Of a DNA stretch of 64,000 nucleotides, positions 32,094-45,759 are shown piece after piece (the stretch's first letter is position 1; each line of letters begins with the position of its first letter). The notes beneath the pieces were generated by a model. That model was given only the letters and a program-made list of their open reading frames with translations, was not told where the DNA came from and ran no database searches. A program made the translations under genes and the position numbers. This DNA comes from Streptomyces fagopyri (GTDB lineage: Bacteria; Actinomycetota; Actinomycetes; Streptomycetales; Streptomycetaceae), in assembly GCF_009498275.1 (NCBI RefSeq), contig NZ_CP045643.1:7502001-7566000 (forward strand), read 5' to 3'.

Positions 32094-32960
32094 ATGCAGC
32101 ACGCAGTGGGGGCTCCGCTGCCGCCGCCCCACCAGCCGGGGCACGGACCGGGCGCCGGCTGGCCGCCGGCCGCGCAGCACCCGGGGCACCCGGGCGGACA
32201 CCCCGGCCCCGCACCCGTTCCCGGCTTCGCCGGCCCGCCGCCGGGACCTCCGGCGCCGCCGTCGCACCTGCCGCATCCCGCGCCCCCGCAGCACGCCCCC
32301 GTGCCGCCCGCGCCCGACACCACGGGGCATGTGCAACTGCCCCCGGGCGGCCCGGTCGGCATGCCGAGCGCGCCCCCCGCCACGGGCGCCCCCGATCCCA
32401 CGGCGACCACGCTCGCCGTGCTGCTCATCGGCCCCGCGGGCGCTGGCAAGACCAGCGTCGCCAAGTACTGGGCGGACCACCGCCGCGTCCCGACGGCCCA
32501 CATCAGCCTCGACGACGTCCGCGAGTGGGTGCGTTCCGGGTTCGCCGACCCCCAGTCCGGGTGGAACGACCACTCGGAGGCGCAGTACCGCCTGGCCCGC
32601 CGCACCTGCGGCTTCGCCGCGCGCAACTTCCTGGCGAACGGCATCTCCTGCATCCTCGACGACGCCGTCTTCCCGGACCGCCCGGTCGTCGGCCTCGGCG
32701 GCTGGAAGCGGCACGTCGGGCCGGGGCTGCTGCCCGTCGTCCTGCTGCCGGGCCTGGAGATAGTCCTGGAGCGCAACGCGGAGCGCTCCGGAAACCGCCG
32801 CCTCACCGACGAGGAAGTCGCCCGCATCCACGGACGCATGGCCGGCTGGTACGGCTCGGGGCTGCCCATCATCGACAACTCGCAGCTCGACGTGCCGGCC
32901 ACGGCCCGGGTCCTGGACGACGTACTCGCCCGCTCGATCGCCAGCCCCCCGCAGTGGTAG
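32094..32960 (+). CDS. proline-rich P-loop NTPase (AAA family, kinase-like)
   Basis: The 288-residue product has a Pro/Gly/His-rich N-terminal half (about 1-100, poly-PPPHQPG type) that should be disordered. A P-loop kinase-like domain follows, with Walker A GPAGAGKTS, a DDV motif (ISLDDVREW) and CILDDAVFPDRP. The shape resembles small nucleotide or RNA kinases of the AAA_33 type, but the substrate is not readable. It lies alone between the aro operon and the M24 gene. The ATG lacks a strong ribosome-binding site. Confidence 0.82.
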   Translation: MQHAVGAPLPPPHQPGHGPGAGWPPAAQHPGHPGGHPGPAPVPGFAGPPPGPPAPPSHLPHPAPPQHAPVPPAPDTTGHVQLPPGGPVGMPSAPPATGAPDPTATTLAVLLIGPAGAGKTSVAKYWADHRRVPTAHISLDDVREWVRSGFADPQSGWNDHSEAQYRLARRTCGFAARNFLANGISCILDDAVFPDRPVVGLGGWKRHVGPGLLPVVLLPGLEIVLERNAERSGNRRLTDEEVARIHGRMAGWYGSGLPIIDNSQLDVPATARVLDDVLARSIASPPQW

Positions 32961-33431
32961 TCCGGCTCTGACGGCACGGCATGACACGGCGTCCACGGCA
33001 CGGCGTCCGGGGTGACCTCACGGTCGCGTGCGGGCCGAGTCGACGTCGGTGCGGTGCGGTGCGGTGCGGTGCGACGCCGTGCGGTGCGGTGCCGTGCCGT
33101 GTCATGCCGTACGCGTCCGCGTGTGCCGCGCGGACATCCGCCGACGCCGGCCGGACACACGCCGGCATCGGTACCTTCACGGATGCCGAAGCACGCCGGC
33201 CCGCGCGCGAAGCCCCGCCGGAGCACGGCGCCGTCCGGGCGCGCGTCGGCATCTCCGTGGTGACTCCGGCGTCGGCCGGGCGCGCGTCACGACACCCGGC
33301 GGTACCTTCCGGCAGCCACGGCAGCCACGGCAGCCCCGGCAACCCGGGCCTCCTCGCGGCCCCGTGCCCCCACGCGCCCGTCCGGCCCCGCTGAACCGGC
33401 GGTATCCGTTCGGCGCTCGTAGGCTCGATCC
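32961..33431. repeat. 471-bp gene-free region with pentamer repeats inside an inverted repeat
   Basis: No convincing gene is present. A perfect 15-bp inverted repeat joins 32976-32990 (ACGGCATGACACGGC) with 33096-33110. Between the arms lies a GCGGT pentamer run (33047-33073) and a degenerate second run (33076-33100). A 9-base GGCAGCCAC repeat follows near 33312-33337. Open frames here are compositionally biased and overlap on both strands. Confidence 0.65.
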
Positions 33432-33432
33432 A
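33420..33432 (+). promoter_or_regulatory. possible -10 element for a leaderless transcript
   Basis: TAGGCT at 33420-33425 ends six bases before the ATG at 33432, and no ribosome-binding site precedes the start codon. This places a likely transcription start on the ATG itself. A -35 match is weak. Confidence 0.38.
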
Positions 33433-34538
33433 TGTCAGAGGTGTACGCGGCTCGACGCGAGCGGCTGAGGGAGCGCTGTACGGCGGGCGGCAGCGCGACC
33501 GCGCTCGTCACGCGCCCCGCCAACGTGAGGTATCTCGCGGGGGCGGCCCCGCGTGGTGCCGTCCTCCTGCTGGGCAGGGGAGAGGACCTGCTGCTGTGCG
33601 CAGGTCCGCCGGCCGAGGAGGCGGGCGCGGGACGTCCGGACGAGGCGCTACGGGTACAGGCGCTCTCGGGTCCGGGCGGGGACCCTGCCGTCGCCGCGGC
33701 CGATGTCGCCACCGCCCAGGGAGCCGATTCGCTGGCCGTGGAGGAACACCACCTGACCGTGACCCGGCACCGGGCCATCGGGTCGGTGGCGCCGCGTCTG
33801 CGCCTGAGCGACCTGGGCGCCGCGGTCGAACAGCTCCGCGTGATCAAGGACGAGGAGGAGATCTCCTGTCTGCGGATCGGCGCCGAGATCGCCGACCAGG
33901 CGCTCGGGGAACTCCTCGAATCCATCCTCGTCGGCCGGACGGAGCGCCATCTGGCCCTCGAACTGGAGCGCCGACTGGTCGACCACGGCGCCGACGGACC
34001 GGCCTTCGCGACCTCGGTGGGTACCGGGCCGAACTCCGGGAGATGCGGGCACCGGCCCACGGACCGGCGGGTCGAGGAGGGCGATTTCCTGTCCGTCTGT
34101 CTCGGCGCTACCTATCGCGGCTACCGCTGCGAGGTCGGCCGGACCTTCGTGATCGGCACCTCGCCCGCGGACTGGCAGATCGCCCTCTACGACCTCGTCT
34201 TCGCCGCCCAGCGGGCCGGACGCGAGGCGCTGGTGCCCGGCGTCGCCTACCGTGACGTGGACCGCGCGGCCCGCCAGGTGCTCGATTCCGCGGGGTACGC
34301 GGAGGCCCTTCCCTCACTGACGGGGCACGGTGTCGGGCTCGAAATCGACGAGGACCCGCAGCTGGCCCCCGCGGCCATGGGTAAACTGGACGCTTGCGTG
34401 CCGGTCACCGTCGAACCGGGGGTCCACCTCCCGGGCCGGGGCGGTGTCAGGATCGATGACACGCTCGTCGTACGCCCCGAGGCGGACGGCGGACCCGAGC
34501 TACTCACCATCACGACCAAGGAACTGCTCGCGCTCTAG
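33432..34538 (+). CDS. M24 (Xaa-Pro peptidase-like) protein with degenerate metal site
   Basis: The 368-residue protein has the pita-bread M24 fold: an N-terminal creatinase-like domain and a C-terminal catalytic-type domain (about 150-360). In active prolidases the metal ligands are Asp, Asp, His, Glu, Glu. Here the first Asp of the VDFG-type strand is Cys (SVCLGATY), the second Asp of SDxTRT is Glu (CEVGRTF), the His is kept (LTGHGVG), the fourth ligand Glu is kept (VTVEPG) and the last Glu is Asp (VRIDDT). The usual second His of the GLEIHE motif is also Asp. It may be inactive or use other chemistry. efp follows 57 bp downstream. Confidence 0.85.
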   Translation: MSEVYAARRERLRERCTAGGSATALVTRPANVRYLAGAAPRGAVLLLGRGEDLLLCAGPPAEEAGAGRPDEALRVQALSGPGGDPAVAAADVATAQGADSLAVEEHHLTVTRHRAIGSVAPRLRLSDLGAAVEQLRVIKDEEEISCLRIGAEIADQALGELLESILVGRTERHLALELERRLVDHGADGPAFATSVGTGPNSGRCGHRPTDRRVEEGDFLSVCLGATYRGYRCEVGRTFVIGTSPADWQIALYDLVFAAQRAGREALVPGVAYRDVDRAARQVLDSAGYAEALPSLTGHGVGLEIDEDPQLAPAAMGKLDACVPVTVEPGVHLPGRGGVRIDDTLVVRPEADGGPELLTITTKELLAL

Positions 34539-34595
34539 CCCCGGCTGTGCGCGTGTCCCGGGGTCGTCCACGTCAGTCCAGGAGATTCCGCAACC

Positions 34596-35162
34596 GTGGC
34601 TTCCACGAACGACCTCAAGAACGGCCTGGTGCTCAAGCTCGACGGAGGCCAGCTCTGGTCCGTCGTCGAGTTCCAGCACGTCAAGCCCGGCAAGGGCCCG
34701 GCCTTCGTGCGCACCAAGCTGAAGAACGTGCTCTCCGGCAAGGTCGTCGACAAGACGTTCAACGCCGGCGTCAAGGTCGAGACGGCCACGATCGACAAGC
34801 GCGACATGCAGTTCTCGTACATGGACGGCGAGTACTTCGTCTTCATGGACATGGACACGTACGACCAGCTCATGGTCGACCGCAAGTCCGTCGGTGACGC
34901 CGCCAACTTCCTGATCGAGGGCTTCACGGCCACCGTGGCGCAGCACGAGGGCGAGGTGCTCTTCGTCGAGCTGCCGGCCGCCGTCGAGCTCGTCATCCAG
35001 GAGACCGAGCCGGGTGTCCAGGGCGACCGCTCCACCGGTGGCACCAAGCCCGCCACCCTGGAGACCGGCCACCAGATCCAGGTCCCGCTCTTCATCACCA
35101 CCGGTGAGAAGATCAAGGTCGACACCCGCACGAGCGACTACCTCGGCCGGGTGAACAGCTAA
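34596..35162 (+). CDS. efp: elongation factor P
   Basis: EF-P relieves ribosome stalling at polyproline stretches. The 188-residue product has the three-domain EF-P layout, with the tip loop HVKPGKGPA, whose PGKGP palindrome is the actinobacterial form reported to work with an unmodified Lys. The domain III signature [20 protein letters not shown] is at the C-terminus. GTG is the start, with CAGGAG upstream. nusB begins two bases after the stop. Confidence 0.97.
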   Translation: MASTNDLKNGLVLKLDGGQLWSVVEFQHVKPGKGPAFVRTKLKNVLSGKVVDKTFNAGVKVETATIDKRDMQFSYMDGEYFVFMDMDTYDQLMVDRKSVGDAANFLIEGFTATVAQHEGEVLFVELPAAVELVIQETEPGVQGDRSTGGTKPATLETGHQIQVPLFITTGEKIKVDTRTSDYLGRVNS

Positions 35163-35164
35163 CC

Positions 35165-35599
35165 GTGGCTGCCCGCAACACGGCCCGCAAGCGCGCCTTC
35201 CAGATCCTCTTCGAGGGCGACCAGCGCGGAGTGGACGTCCTGACGGTCCTCGCGGACTGGATCCGGCACTCCCGGAACGACACCCGGCAGCCTCCGGTCA
35301 GCGAGTACACGATGGAGCTGGTCGAGGGCTACGCCACCAAGGCGAGGCGGATCGACGAGCTCATCGCGACCTACGCCGTCGACTGGACGCTGGACAGGAT
35401 GCCGGTCGTCGACCGCAACATCCTGCGCCTCGGCGCCTACGAGCTGATCTGGGTCGACGCGACCCCCGACGCGGTGGTGCTGGACGAGGCGGTGCAGCTG
35501 GCCAAGGAGTTCTCCACGGACGAGTCGCCCTCGTTCGTCAACGGCCTGCTGGGCCGGCTCAAGGACCTGAAGCCGTCGCTCCGCCGCGACGACACCTGA
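35165..35599 (+). CDS. nusB: transcription antitermination protein NusB
   Basis: NusB binds boxA RNA with S10 in rRNA antitermination. The 144-residue all-helical product has the family motifs RKRAFQILFEGDQRG, RMPVVDRNILRLGAYEL and the C-terminal DESPSFVNGLLGRL. GTG is the start and it is tightly linked to efp. A cluster of hairpins follows before the convergent bldD. Confidence 0.95.
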   Translation: MAARNTARKRAFQILFEGDQRGVDVLTVLADWIRHSRNDTRQPPVSEYTMELVEGYATKARRIDELIATYAVDWTLDRMPVVDRNILRLGAYELIWVDATPDAVVLDEAVQLAKEFSTDESPSFVNGLLGRLKDLKPSLRRDDT

Positions 35600-35647
35600 C
35601 CCTCGCCCGGTCGAGGCTCGTCCGCACGGCCTGGAAACAGGTGGGAA

Positions 35648-35693
35648 AACGCCGGAGGGCCCGCAGCGCGTTCGCTGCGGGCCCTCCGGCGTT
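35648..35693. terminator. 21-bp perfect hairpin after nusB
   Basis: Bases 35648-35668 pair without mismatch with 35673-35693 around a CGTT loop. A smaller hairpin (GCGGGCC/GGCCCGC, 35705-35722) follows directly. It lies between convergent nusB and bldD. Confidence 0.8.
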
Positions 35694-35727
35694 CCTGTGC
35701 CCACGCGGGCCCCGAGGCCCGCAGAAC

Positions 35728-35773
35728 GCCGCCGGGGTGGCCGGAACCAAGAGGTCCCGGCCACCCCGGCGGC
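35728..35773. terminator. 17-bp perfect hairpin before the bldD stop
   Basis: Bases 35728-35744 pair without mismatch with 35757-35773; the 12-base loop can form an inner ACC/GGT pairing. It ends 29 bp from the bldD stop, so it is well placed to terminate bldD, with the 35648 hairpin serving nusB. Confidence 0.75.
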
Positions 35774-35802
35774 ACGTTTCTGCTGAGCTGTGCGAAGGGG
35801 TC

Positions 35803-36303
35803 TCAGACCTCTTCGTGGGCGACGGCGCGGCGCGCGTCCGCGTCCAGCACACCCCAGCTGATCAGCTGCTCGGTGAGGACCGAGGGCGACTGGTCGTAGA
35901 TGACGGCGAGGGTGCGCAGGTCGTCCTGGCGGATCGAGAGCACCTTGCCGTTGTAGTCACCGCGCTGCGACTGGATCGTCGCGGCGTAGCGCTGGAGGGG
36001 TCCCGCCTTCTCGGCCGGCACATGGGCCAGGCGCTCCAGGTCGAGGACGAGCTTCGGCGGCGGCTCGGCGGCTCCACCCGGAGTGGTGCCGGGCAGCAGC
36101 TCCTGCACGGGGACCCCGTAGAAATCGGCCAGTTCGGCAAGACGCTGCACGGTCACGGCGCGGTCGCCTCGCTCGTAGGAACCGACCACGACCGCCTTCC
36201 AGCGTCCCTGGGACTTCTCCTCGACTCCGTGGAGGGAAAGGCCCTGCTGGGTGCGGATGGCCCGGAGCTTGGCCCCGAGCTGTTTGGCGTATTCGCTGGA
36301 CAT
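35803..36303 (-). CDS. bldD: developmental master repressor BldD
   Basis: BldD represses sporulation genes during vegetative growth and dimerises on c-di-GMP. The 166-residue product from ATG 36303 (GGGAG upstream) is nearly identical, as I recall it, to the S. coelicolor protein. It has an N-terminal XRE-type HTH (LRAIRTQQGLSLHGVEEKS...YERGDRAVTVQRLAELADFYG split over about 13-63) and the C-terminal c-di-GMP signature RxD-x8-RxxD, with R114, D116, R125 and D128 in place. An eight-residue longer upstream start exists but is not conserved. Its own operator lies upstream. Confidence 0.97.
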   Translation of the reverse strand: MSSEYAKQLGAKLRAIRTQQGLSLHGVEEKSQGRWKAVVVGSYERGDRAVTVQRLAELADFYGVPVQELLPGTTPGGAAEPPPKLVLDLERLAHVPAEKAGPLQRYAATIQSQRGDYNGKVLSIRQDDLRTLAVIYDQSPSVLTEQLISWGVLDADARRAVAHEEV

Positions 36304-36349
36304 ATAGCTCCCCGGACGCTGTATCAACGTGCGGCTCGGCCGCGCGGCT

Positions 36350-36369
36350 GGTGACTCTGGTGACTCACT
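36350..36369 (-). promoter_or_regulatory. BldD operator upstream of bldD
   Basis: Read on the minus strand, AGTGAGTCACC (36369-36359) matches the BldD box AGTGA-N-TCACC, and a second TCACC half-site follows at 36354-36350. BldD is known to repress its own gene in S. coelicolor, so this is very likely the autoregulatory site. It lies about 47-66 bp before the start codon. Confidence 0.75.
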
Positions 36370-36507
36370 GTGAGGTTACGCAGCGTTACTCTCCCCCGTC
36401 AAGCCGAATGGTCCGCACCGACCGCTCCACGGGGGTCACCCGGGGTGGCTCGAAGGGGGGTGATCAGGCGCGTTGCCGGGCTGGTAGCGTGGATGGCGCA
36501 AATCCGA

Positions 36508-37147
<640 letters not shown>

Positions 37148-37278
37148 CACTCCGGGCGTCCGTCACCGCGGTACGCCCTCCGAGTGCGCCTGCGCGCCCG
37201 CACGCCCGCCGCGGCGCTTCCGGGGCACACCCCCGCGCGTCCGCCTCCCGAACTGAACTGCCTTACGGAGCCTGACAG

Positions 37279-38256
37279 ATGCAGCGTCATCTCATCTCGG
37301 CCGCCGACCTCACCCGCGACGACGCCGTCCTGATCCTCGACACCGCCGAGGAGATGGCCCGGGTCGCCGACCGGCCGATCAAGAAGCTGCCGACCCTGCG
37401 CGGCCGCACCGTCGTCAACCTCTTCTTCGAGGACTCGACCCGCACCCGGATCTCCTTCGAGGCCGCCGAGAAGCGGCTCTCCGCGGACGTCATCAACTTC
37501 ACCGCCAAGGGATCGAGCGTCTCCAAGGGCGAGTCCCTCAAGGACACCGCCCAGACCCTCGAAGCCATGGGCGTCGACGCCGTCGTCATCCGGCACGGCG
37601 CCTCCGGAGCCCCCTACCGGCTCGCCACCTCCGGCTGGATCGACGCCGCCGTCATCAACGCGGGCGACGGCACCCACCAGCACCCCACGCAGGCCCTGCT
37701 GGACGCCTTCACCATGCGCCGCCGGCTGGTCGGCCGCGACGCCGGGATCGGCCAGGACCTGGCCGGCAAGCGCATCACGATCGTCGGCGACGTCCTGCAC
37801 AGCCGCGTCGCCCGCTCCAACGTCGACCTGCTGCACACCCTCGGCGCCGAGGTCACGCTCGTCGCCCCGCCGACCCTGGTGCCGGTCGGCGTCGGGACCT
37901 GGCCCTGCGAGGTCTCCTACGACCTCGACAGCACCCTCGCCAAGTCCGACGCGGTGATGATGCTGCGCGTCCAGCGCGAGCGGATGAACGCCGCGTTCTT
38001 CCCGACCGAGCGCGAGTACTCGCGGCGCTACGGCCTCGACGGCGAGCGCATGGCGAAGATGCCCGAGCACGCCATCGTGATGCACCCCGGCCCGATGGTC
38101 CGCGGCATGGAGATCACCGCCGAGGTGGCCGACTCCGACCGCTGCACCGTCGTGGAGCAGGTCGCCAACGGCGTCTCCATCCGCATGGCCGTCCTGTACC
38201 TGCTGCTGGGCGGCAACGAGCCCGCCGTCACCCACACCCGCACCGAGGAGAAGTAA
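37279..38256 (+). CDS. pyrB: aspartate carbamoyltransferase, catalytic chain
   Basis: PyrB condenses carbamoyl phosphate with aspartate, the first committed pyrimidine step. The 325-residue product has the carbamoyl-phosphate motif [13 protein letters not shown], a KGESLKDT loop, [14 protein letters not shown] and a C-terminal HPGPMVRG. There is no pyrI regulatory subunit gene nearby. pyrC follows five bases after the stop. The 131-bp gap from pyrR shows no clear attenuator. Confidence 0.96.
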   Translation: MQRHLISAADLTRDDAVLILDTAEEMARVADRPIKKLPTLRGRTVVNLFFEDSTRTRISFEAAEKRLSADVINFTAKGSSVSKGESLKDTAQTLEAMGVDAVVIRHGASGAPYRLATSGWIDAAVINAGDGTHQHPTQALLDAFTMRRRLVGRDAGIGQDLAGKRITIVGDVLHSRVARSNVDLLHTLGAEVTLVAPPTLVPVGVGTWPCEVSYDLDSTLAKSDAVMMLRVQRERMNAAFFPTEREYSRRYGLDGERMAKMPEHAIVMHPGPMVRGMEITAEVADSDRCTVVEQVANGVSIRMAVLYLLLGGNEPAVTHTRTEEK

Positions 38257-38261
38257 GAAGA

Positions 38262-39548
38262 ATGAGCAAGATCCTGATCCGTGGTGCGAAGGTGCTCGGC
38301 GGCGAACCGCAGGACGTCCTGATCGACGGCGGCCTCGTCGCCGAGATCGGCACCGGGTTGTCCGCCGAGGGCGCCGAGGTCGTCGAGGCGGACGGCAAGG
38401 TGCTCCTGCCGGGCCTCGTCGACCTGCACACCCATCTGCGCGAGCCCGGCCGTGAGGACTCCGAGACCGTCCTGACCGGCACCCGGGCCGCGGCGAGCGG
38501 CGGCTACACCGCCGTGTTCGCGATGGCCAACACCTTCCCCGTCGCCGACACCGCCGGTGTCGTCGAGCAGGTCTACCGGCTCGGCCGGGAACACGGCTAC
38601 TGCGACGTGCAGCCCATCGGCGCCGTCACGGTCGGTCTTGAGGGCAGGAAGCTCGCCGAGCTGGGCGCGATGCACGAGTCCGCCGCCGGCGTCACGGTCT
38701 TCTCGGACGACGGCAAGTGCGTGGACGACGCGGTGATCATGCGCCGGGCGCTGGAGTACGTGAAGGCCTTCGGCGGCGTCGTCGCCCAGCACGCGCAGGA
38801 ACCCCGCCTCACCGAGGGCGCCCAGATGAACGAGGGCGTCGTCTCCGCCGAACTGGGTCTCGGCGGCTGGCCCGCGGTGGCCGAGGAATCGATCATCGCC
38901 CGGGACGTCCTGCTCGCCGAGCACGTCGGCTCACGCGTCCACATCTGCCACCTGTCGACCGCCGGCAGCGTCGAGATCGTGCGCTGGGCCAAGTCCCGCG
39001 GCATCGACGTGACCGCCGAGGTCACCCCGCACCACCTCCTCCTCACCGACGAGCTGGTGCGCACGTACGACCCGGTCTACAAGGTCAACCCGCCGCTGCG
39101 GACCGAGCGGGACGTGATGGCCCTGCGCGAGGCGCTCGCCGACGGCACGATCGACATCGTCGCCACCGACCACGCGCCGCACCCGCACGAGGACAAGGAC
39201 TGCGAGTGGGCCGCCGCCGCCATGGGCATGGTGGGCCTGGAGACCGCGCTGTCCGTCGTCCAGCAGACGATGGTCGAGACCGGCCTGCTCGACTGGACCG
39301 GCGTCGCCGACCGGATGTCCGCCGCACCCGCGCGCATCGGGCGGGCCGACGGGCACGGCCGTCCCGTCTCGGTGGGCGAGCCCGCCAACCTCACGCTCGT
39401 CGACACCGCATACCGTGGGTCCGTGGACCCCGCGGGCTTCGCCTCGCGCAGCCGCAACACCCCCTACGCGGGCCGTGAGCTGCCGGGCAGGGTCACCCAC
39501 ACCTGGCTGCGGGGCAAGGCCACCCTCGTCGACGGGAAGCTCGCGTGA
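38262..39548 (+). CDS. pyrC: dihydroorotase
   Basis: PyrC cyclises carbamoyl aspartate to dihydroorotate. The 428-residue amidohydrolase has the zinc-binding [34 protein letters not shown] and the catalytic Asp region ATDHAPH. The type I architecture, with the small beta domain at both ends, is clear. The ATG has GAAG-rich spacing upstream. Its stop overlaps the next gene (GTGA), continuing the coupled operon. Confidence 0.96.
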   Translation: MSKILIRGAKVLGGEPQDVLIDGGLVAEIGTGLSAEGAEVVEADGKVLLPGLVDLHTHLREPGREDSETVLTGTRAAASGGYTAVFAMANTFPVADTAGVVEQVYRLGREHGYCDVQPIGAVTVGLEGRKLAELGAMHESAAGVTVFSDDGKCVDDAVIMRRALEYVKAFGGVVAQHAQEPRLTEGAQMNEGVVSAELGLGGWPAVAEESIIARDVLLAEHVGSRVHICHLSTAGSVEIVRWAKSRGIDVTAEVTPHHLLLTDELVRTYDPVYKVNPPLRTERDVMALREALADGTIDIVATDHAPHPHEDKDCEWAAAAMGMVGLETALSVVQQTMVETGLLDWTGVADRMSAAPARIGRADGHGRPVSVGEPANLTLVDTAYRGSVDPAGFASRSRNTPYAGRELPGRVTHTWLRGKATLVDGKLA

Positions 39549-40126
39549 CATCTCTCATCCCGATGGCCGCCTCCCTGGCGGCCGAACAGAAGTCGGCCGA
39601 AGTGACCGACTGGGCCGCCCGGATCGGCTGGCTCGTCGGACTCGCCCTCTTCGTCGCCCTCGTCTACTGGCTGATGCGCGAGGGCTGGAAGTGGCGCGGC
39701 ACCCTGCAGAGCGACCTGCCGGAGCTGCCCACCGCGCCGGACGACCCCGGCCCGGCGAGACTGGGCATGAGCGGCCGCTACCACGGCTCCACCACCGCCG
39801 GGCAGTGGCTCGACCGCATCGTCGCGCACGGCCTGGGCACCCGCAGCCGGGCCGAGCTCACGCTGACGGACGCGGGACTGGACGTCGTACGCCCCGGCGC
39901 GGCCGACTTCTTCGTCCCCGCCGCGGCACTGCGCGAGGCCCGGCTCGACAAGGGCATCGCGGGCAAGGTCCTCACCGAGGGCGGCCTGCTCGTCGTCACC
40001 TGGGCACACGGCGACCGGCTGATCGACTCCGGCTTCCGCTCCGACCGCGCGGCCGAGCACGGCGAGTGGGTCGACACCCTGAACGACATGATCAGCAAGA
40101 GCACCGACACGGAAGGCGCACGATGA
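39545..40126 (+). CDS. PH-like domain membrane protein of the pyr operon
   Basis: The 193-residue product has one N-terminal membrane helix ([18 protein letters not shown]) and a soluble C-terminal domain with beta-rich composition ([51 protein letters not shown]), which I recognise as the PH-like domain described for actinobacterial pyr operons. It overlaps pyrC (GTGA) and carA (ATGA), so it is made in step with pyrimidine enzymes, but its role is unknown. It has no residues suggesting catalysis. Confidence 0.82.
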   Translation: MTSLIPMAASLAAEQKSAEVTDWAARIGWLVGLALFVALVYWLMREGWKWRGTLQSDLPELPTAPDDPGPARLGMSGRYHGSTTAGQWLDRIVAHGLGTRSRAELTLTDAGLDVVRPGAADFFVPAAALREARLDKGIAGKVLTEGGLLVVTWAHGDRLIDSGFRSDRAAEHGEWVDTLNDMISKSTDTEGAR

Positions 40127-41272
40127 CGACCTCCATCCAGGGAGCCGCCTCGCGGAGGCACAAGGCAGCTCCCGCCGTACTCGTCCTGGAGGACGGCCGG
40201 ATCTTCCGCGGCCGCGCCTACGGGGCCGTGGGGGTGACCTTCGGCGAAGCCGTGTTCTCCACCGGGATGACCGGCTACCAGGAGACCCTCACCGACCCGT
40301 CGTACCACCGCCAGGTCGTCGTCATGACCGCCCCGCACGTCGGCAACACCGGGGTCAACGACGAGGACCCCGAGTCGCGGCGGATCTGGGTCGCCGGCTA
40401 CGTCGTCCGCGACCCCGCGCGCGTGCCCTCGAACTGGCGCTCCCGCCGCTCGCTCGACGAGGAACTGCGCAAGCAGGGCGTCGTCGGCATCAGCGGCGTC
40501 GACACCCGCGCCCTCACCCGCCACCTGCGCGAGCGCGGCGCCATGCGCGTCGGCATCTTCTCCGGGAACGCGCTGCCCGACGAGGGCACCATGCTCGGCG
40601 AAGTGCGCCAGGCGCCCGAGATGCAGGGCGCGAACCTCGCCGCGGAGGTCGCCACCAAGGAGACGTACGTCGTCCCGGCGATCGGCGAGAAGAGGTTCAC
40701 CGTCGCCGCCGTCGACCTGGGCATCAAGGGCATGACCCCGCGCCGGATGGCCGAACGCGGCATCGAGGTGCACGTGCTCCCCGCCACGGCCACGGCCGAG
40801 GACGTGTACGCCGTGAACCCCGACGGAGTGTTCTTCTCCAACGGTCCCGGCGACCCGGCAACCGCCGAAGGACCGGTCTCCGTGATGCGCGAGGTGCTCG
40901 CCCGCAGGACGCCCCTGTTCGGCATCTGCTTCGGCAACCAGATCCTCGGCCGCGCGCTCGGCTTCGGCACCTACAAGCTGAAGTACGGCCACCGGGGCAT
41001 CAACCAGCCCGTGCAGGACCGTACGACCGGCAAGGTCGAGGTCACCGCGCACAACCACGGCTTCGCCGTCGACGCGCCGCTCGACAGGATCTCCGAGACC
41101 CCCTACGGCCGCGCCGAGGTCTCCCACGTCTGCCTGAACGACCAGGTCGTCGAGGGGCTCCACCTCCTCGACCAGCCGGCCTTCAGCGTCCAGTACCACC
41201 CCGAAGCGGCAGCCGGCCCGCACGACGCCGCCTACCTGTTCGACCGCTTCGTATCCCTGATGGAGGGCCAGC

Positions 41273-41280
<8 letters not shown>
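40123..41280 (+). CDS. carA: carbamoyl-phosphate synthase small subunit
   Basis: CarA is the glutamine amidotransferase that feeds ammonia to CarB. The 385-residue product from ATG 40123 has the CarA N-terminal domain ([32 protein letters not shown]) and a class I GATase domain with the nucleophile Cys in [11 protein letters not shown] and the His/Glu pair in [11 protein letters not shown] longer upstream frame is antisense noise. It overlaps carB by eight bases. Confidence 0.96.
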
Positions 41281-44581
<3,301 letters not shown>

Positions 44582-44590
44582 CAGCCCGGA

Positions 44591-44620
44591 GAGGGGGACA
44601 CCGGAAACGGTGTCCCCCTC
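44591..44620 (+). terminator. 13-bp hairpin with GAAA loop between carB and pyrD
   Basis: GAGGGGGACACCG (44591-44603) pairs perfectly with 44608-44620, capped by a GAAA tetraloop. It could terminate or attenuate the pyr transcript, or stabilise carB mRNA. pyrD starts 33 bp later. Confidence 0.65.
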
Positions 44621-44652
44621 CTCGTGAGGGCCCCACGTCTTCGTGAGGACAC

Positions 44653-45755
<1,103 letters not shown>

Positions 45756-45759
<4 letters not shown>

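Noticed and set aside
32981..33468. Overlapping open frames in the 33 kb gap
   Set aside because: They are translations of the pentamer repeats and overlap on both strands without family features.
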